Positions 60,101-64,000 of a stretch of DNA of 64,000 nucleotides are shown piece by piece. Position numbers and translations under genes: made by a program. The DNA comes from Lutraria lutraria (lineage: Eukaryota > Mollusca > Bivalvia > Venerida > Mactridae), in NCBI GenBank assembly GCA_964023205.1, contig OZ026842.1, forward strand, positions 6,238,408-6,302,407. Reading direction: 5' to 3'. Numbering within the stretch: position 1 is the first letter of the stretch; each line of letters begins with the position of its first letter. The notes beneath the pieces were generated by a model that was not told the origin of the DNA, did not search any database, and saw only the letters and a list, made by a program, of their open reading frames with translations.

Positions 60101-63100
60101 CAAATTCAGAAATAAAATAAAACACTTTCCTACATATGGACCCTCTTAAAATTCAGGGGCGGTAAAGGGCAAACAAACATATTTTTAATTTGAGTTGAAA
60201 TGACTGTAAATGTAGTCATTATTCTAAAGCTAGACGAGTAACACGAAAATGCTTCAAGCCCTGTAATTCATTCATGCTGGTGTGAATTGTTAAATAATTT
60301 AGATATAGGATCTTGTCTATCTAGATAATACAATCCTACTTTATTTATCACTGTCATATTTGCGCTCTCTTCTCGCGTGCCCTTGTTACATTATTAATAT
60401 TATAGACGTCATATTATGTTGTCAAGTGTTCATGTTATTGTGTACTTTGTTATCCCTGTGACATGTGACTTATAAATACAATAATTTCACTGTGTCATAC
60501 CTTGTAATCTGAAACATTCATTACACTTAGGACCTACATACATGTAGTGTGTTGTGTCCAAGATTTGAGATTAAAGAACTGATTTTTCAACTCAAGGGAA
60601 TTTCTACAATTTTGATGTCTAAATCCCCACTCTAGAGACAACCGTATTTGTCTAAATCCCCACCCTAGAGACAACCGTATTTGTCTAAATCCCCACCTTA
60701 GACCCTACTTGGTGTATCAAATGTGACATGGATGTTAAACCTGACCAAAATTTATTTCCCGGGACCCGGAGTCAGTATTTAAGTTTATCAATTTCCGTCT
60801 GTCGGAAATGGTCTTCTGTCTAAAGTCCTGTGTATGCCCGCTGCCCCCCCCCCCCCCTCCCCCACGGTGGGCAAAATATTGACAGGTGCATAAAGGCATC
60901 TTATCTCCCCTCTCTCTGCAGCTGCTCTAAGACTGAAATGACCATAGCTGCCATGGGTTATTATACAACTGATAAATAATAAAAGTGTCTGGGGTAGAAT
61001 AAGTCACCTAGAACAATGTACATTTGTACCACTCTTCTAACATGAAATATACCTTATCTTTGGTTTATGAAGAGAACCCCGTAGTAATGGTCCGACTATG
61101 ATCACTAGCCCCTCACCTCTATGAATTCCAGTCCCACCCAAGAATGAACAAATTCTCATTTGTGGTAGCTGTCCAGTTACATTGTATGTTTGTTTGTTCC
61201 ATCGGGTTTAACGCCATTTTCAATATTATTTCTGTAATATTTCAGTCATATCCTGGCGGGCAGTTATCCTAACCAGCTTCCTTGTTCTTTATTAAGGCCT
61301 TAATCAGTACCAACAACATTCTATCTGCAAGCTTCTGCCAAGCTACCCCACATAATATAGAGGTGGAGGACAATTTAACATCAGATGTAATATCTTCAGT
61401 CAAATTCAGTTACATTGTAGCTAAGGGCATGTGGGTTGTTCTATCTGGATGTAGTCTGGGGTCTTCCTACAGCATTAAAGCTAGAAAATCATCAAATCAA
61501 CCCTTGCTTGATGGGGCTGAAAATAAAAATAAGTTTGTTTAGGAGTGCTCCGACCCTGAATTTTAGCACTGGGTAGGTACAGTGTAGGTAGGGATTTTTT
61601 TTTACTACATAAGGTAGGAGCACTCCAAACAAACTTATGAAGTTATTTTAATTTTCAGCCTGAATGACATTTACAAAATGTAGCAACATTATTAAGTGTA
61701 TTGTTTAGTTGTTACACCTGAATATTTCTTGTAGTTTGTGTAATCTTTCAATTATCTCTGTAGAATCTTATAAAACTTTGGCTTGCTAAATAATGTATCT
61801 TTCTCATAATTTGAATTATTTTGTCCCAAAATTCCTGTTACCATAATATGATAATTCCATTAAATATAGGTCAAGTTTGTTAATGTTACTTGATTCTTGT
61901 TTATATGGATTTTTAGCTCAGTTTAACCATAGGTGTAACTGATATAAAACATGCAGTGTTCAATATGAATTATTAATTAATTTGCCTCCAGATTTCCTCA
62001 CTAGTTTTATCTCTATTTCGAGGGCTCAGCGGAACACTGTCGTAACTTGTTCTTATTTCAATATGAGTTACAACACTGTTGCGCTGAACCCTCGATTTAC
62101 ATTACCTTGTCTTGCTGGTATATATTTCTATATTTACCTTATACTATTTAGAGAATAGTGTGATTATTATACCGATACATTTAGTGTTTCCCTTGATCAG
62201 CTTATTCTTCTAAGAACATGAATTGTGTTTGGATGCAACGCTTGATAAAATTACTGAAATGTGATATTATTTCGTGTTAAGTGTTTGAAAACAAGCTCTT
62301 ACTGTAATGGTAATAAAACAGTACATTAAAGATATCCTCTCTTTCTGTACTGTGCGTACAATGTAGTTAAGAAAATTTGGGGCTTGCTTTATCTCAGATG
62401 TTATAGGGAGGGTTGGGTGCCCAAGAATTGTATTTAAGGTGCCCGAGTAGCTGATATAGGTGTTTTACTCTTGGTCTACATGTTGCATAATTCAAACGAG
62501 CCTTTTTTTCCCCTCCACCCATTTTTCAGACAAAATCCAAAATAAGCCCCCACCATCTGTAATTGATTACTACTGGCCTGCATACTCAAGCCTGTTAAGC
62601 TTTTTGTATGTGTTAACTGTACACTGTAGTTACATTAATTATTGTCTTAAGTGGGTCATTTAAAATGCTTCGTTAAGCACATGATCCAGTGTCAAACTTG
62701 AAACAAGATGTCTTCCTGTTATTATTTTATTCCACTTTACATTATAAAACTTTGACCTCCAAATCTCTGCCAAGTTATCCAAGGTACATCTCATATGTAT
62801 GATCTAACTACATGTAGGTTTAACATAATTATAGTCTTATCTAATTATTAGAGCTTATAAGCCAAAATTAATTAGGCATCTGAAGATCTACGGATTAGGG
62901 CTAAAATTTTGAGCCCAGTGGTTGTGTGTTCAAATCCCGTCGTACCCAAAATACATGTCAGATTGCTATTTGTTTATTGAAAAAAAATTACTCAAGAGGC
63001 CAGAAAAATATCTAAATGTAACCCTAGCCCCCAAAAATCTAATTATTTGTTACTGTTTGATTTTCCAAATGATGAAATACTAACTTGCATATTTATATTT

Positions 63101-63957
63101 ACAGGAATACTCATTCAAGAAGAAAAAGAGTTTCAATATGCCTTCTATTTAGCAGGTAAGTAATACATTGTGTATATGTTAAACTGTTAATAACTTAATT
63201 ATCTCATGCCATTCATTTTAAATCAGTGTGACAATGAGTACCAGTAATTTTGGTCACATGCATACAATCCATTGTTCACTCATATTTATAATAATTATGT
63301 CTCTGGTTAATATATTTAGTGAAAATTGTCATTTTTTAAAGGGGGATAGATTTAGTTAACTTATGGTCTCTGAGTCTGATTAGTAAATTATACAAGTGAG
63401 CCTCTCCCATCTGTGAGTTTACCCCCCCCCCCCTTAAAAAAATAAGTTGTCAGTTGGTATTGATCTACAGTACAACCTCTCCAGAGCAGCCTTCTTAAGC
63501 AACAATCACCCTGCTACTCATAATTTTGCCAAATGCATAATTTAACTGTAACTCTCTAGAGCAACAATCTCTAAACAACAATATAATGTTGCTTTGGAGA
63601 GGTTGCACAGTATTTCTCTGATTTCTGCAGAACAGTGGTTTTCTGCATGTTTTTCTTTATCCCTGGACCCACTTGGGGCTCTAGCAACCCCCAAGCCCCA
63701 AGCTCAGTTAATTTGAGTTTCCTTTGGCCAATCACAGTCATTTCTGCAATAAGTTATTATGTTTGTTTTGCTTTGTAGGAGCCTCATTGATTTGGAGTAA
63801 TGTGATGTTACTCGTGTTTAAATTTAAACGCTGTGGACCACTCCCATCCACTGACGGGGCTTGCGGTACCACCAAGTCACCGTTACTGGACGAGTCCTAC
63901 GATGAGCCGGTGAAAGTCAATATAAGCAACAGAAAGGAGGACCAAGTCTTAGTGTAA
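54154..63957 (+). CDS. SLC16 family (monocarboxylate-transporter-like) protein
   Basis: Five coding exons, 54154-54382, 55031-55174, 56789-57523, 63105-63155 and 63779-63957, join in frame (1338 nt, 445 residues plus TAA); all four introns are phase 1. The start is firm: an in-frame TAA sits directly before the ATG, 5 bp after an acceptor (cttacag at 54146), so there is at least one upstream 5'UTR exon. Twelve-TM MFS layout: TM1 WLVVLGSFFVQFIICGITYSLG, split by its DGSRW lead-in (family pattern [D/E]G[G/S][W/F][G/A]W, here with Arg at the aromatic site); HFHRNRFQAVSVAAGGVGTG matches the TM4-5 motif (YFxKRRxLAxGxAxxG); a short central loop; TM8 FTSRTIFAFMGRKS with the family Arg; LVGPEYIAMGNGYLSF; GILIQEEKEFQYAFYLAG ahead of TM12; a 45-residue cytosolic tail. 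It probably sits in the plasma membrane. Substrate unknown; the altered TM1 motif argues against a plain lactate carrier. Confidence 0.9.
55175..56788. other. Transporter intron 2
   Basis: No exon was recognised. It holds a ccttttttccttctata end at 55270, and a long poly-G run (56590-56609) plus a poly-C run (56702-56713) near 56.6-56.7 kb that create proline- and glycine-rich spurious frames. Confidence 0.5.
59253..59657. mobile_element. MITE of about 405 bp, relative of 17768-18352
   Basis: Left end: ttaggcttaagttaaaatta with gtttgtttgccctttaccga. Right end: gggtcggtaaagggcaaaca and aatttaggcctta. Internal text is the reverse complement of the 17768 element, including catgtttatggttgattaaa. 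It is missing about 180 bp relative to that copy. Confidence 0.7.
60619..60705 (+). repeat. 33-bp minisatellite, nearly three units
   Basis: The unit tctaaatccccaccctagag followed by acaaccgtatttg is repeated head to tail, with the third unit incomplete. The first two differ at one or two bases. Confidence 0.85.
62018..62095. mobile_element. Foldback MITE (cgagggctca family), copy 2
   Basis: Arms: cgagggctcagcggaacact and acactgttgcgctgaaccct followed by cg. The central text matches 29811-29890. Confidence 0.7.
63466..63613. mobile_element. Palindromic MITE (acaacctct family), copy 3
   Basis: Ends tacagtacaacctctccaga and gctttggagaggttgcacag are inverted repeats. It lies in the last intron of the transporter gene, 166 bp from its last coding exon. 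Homologous to 8646 and 32610. Confidence 0.7.
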
Positions 63958-64000
63958 GTTTATTTCATGTAAACTGAGTCGCTATTTTAATACGATAAGC

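Larger units (their letters stand above)
57524..63104. repeat. Transporter intron 3, 5.6 kb of repeats
   Basis: It contains: an inverted-repeat element around 57655-58108 (agggctgtggatcgttgg near the start; ccacagccctaaaattg near the end), the 58400-58710 repeat, the MITE at 59253-59657 and a sister at about 59855-60190, a 33-bp minisatellite at 60619-60705, a poly-C run at 60844-60856, a 140-bp foldback at about 61525-61665 (aaacttatga/ataagtttg ends) and the foldback at 62018-62095. A tRNA-like B-box tail (gtgttcaaatcccgtcg) lies at about 62927. No exon was recognised. Confidence 0.6.

Overview
The window looks like animal nuclear DNA, most likely from a bivalve mollusc. It is AT-rich. Its genes are split into short exons with GT-AG introns, and the gaps are packed with small inverted-repeat elements (MITEs), tRNA-derived SINEs and decayed LINE pieces. 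The bivalve assignment is inference from gene sequences and repeat style; the eukaryotic, intron-bearing nature is seen directly. All gene models were joined by hand from splice sites, reading phase and family resemblance. No transcript evidence was available.

Layout. (1) 480-1544, minus: first two coding exons of an SLC16 (monocarboxylate-transporter-like) gene that runs off the left edge. (2) 6615-11627, plus: a five-exon gene for a 194-residue secreted BRICHOS-type (gastrokine-like) protein; a tRNA-Met(CAT) gene with its own 19-nt intron lies inside its last intron. (3) 16114-about 27790, plus: a TCTP (translationally controlled tumour protein) gene with a 5'TOP-like start, five coding exons and a last exon that opens with the stop codon; it encodes a long, divergent 191-residue TCTP. 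(4) 30699-43871, minus: a complete 14-exon dyskerin (DKC1/Cbf5 pseudouridine synthase) gene of 503 residues, convergent with TCTP. (5) 44-54 kb: gene-poor, with a broken LINE reverse transcriptase and direct repeats. (6) 54154-63957, plus: a complete five-exon SLC16-like transporter of 445 residues.

The most interesting structure is inside dyskerin. Its introns carry five predicted box H/ACA snoRNAs on the coding strand: three copies of one family (introns 8 and 12) and two of another (intron 7). Dyskerin is the catalytic core of H/ACA RNPs, so the gene hosts several copies of the RNA class its own protein binds. The copies arose at least partly by local duplication: a block of about 500 bp (MITE plus snoRNA) is tandemly repeated in intron 12. 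The third copy's flank was later split by a SINE with a 10-bp target-site duplication.

Other points of note are a possible second TCTP exon-2-like segment just before exon 3, an in-phase potential splice donor at the end of the BRICHOS gene that could join to TCTP, and about a dozen MITE families, one with a clear 9-bp target duplication.
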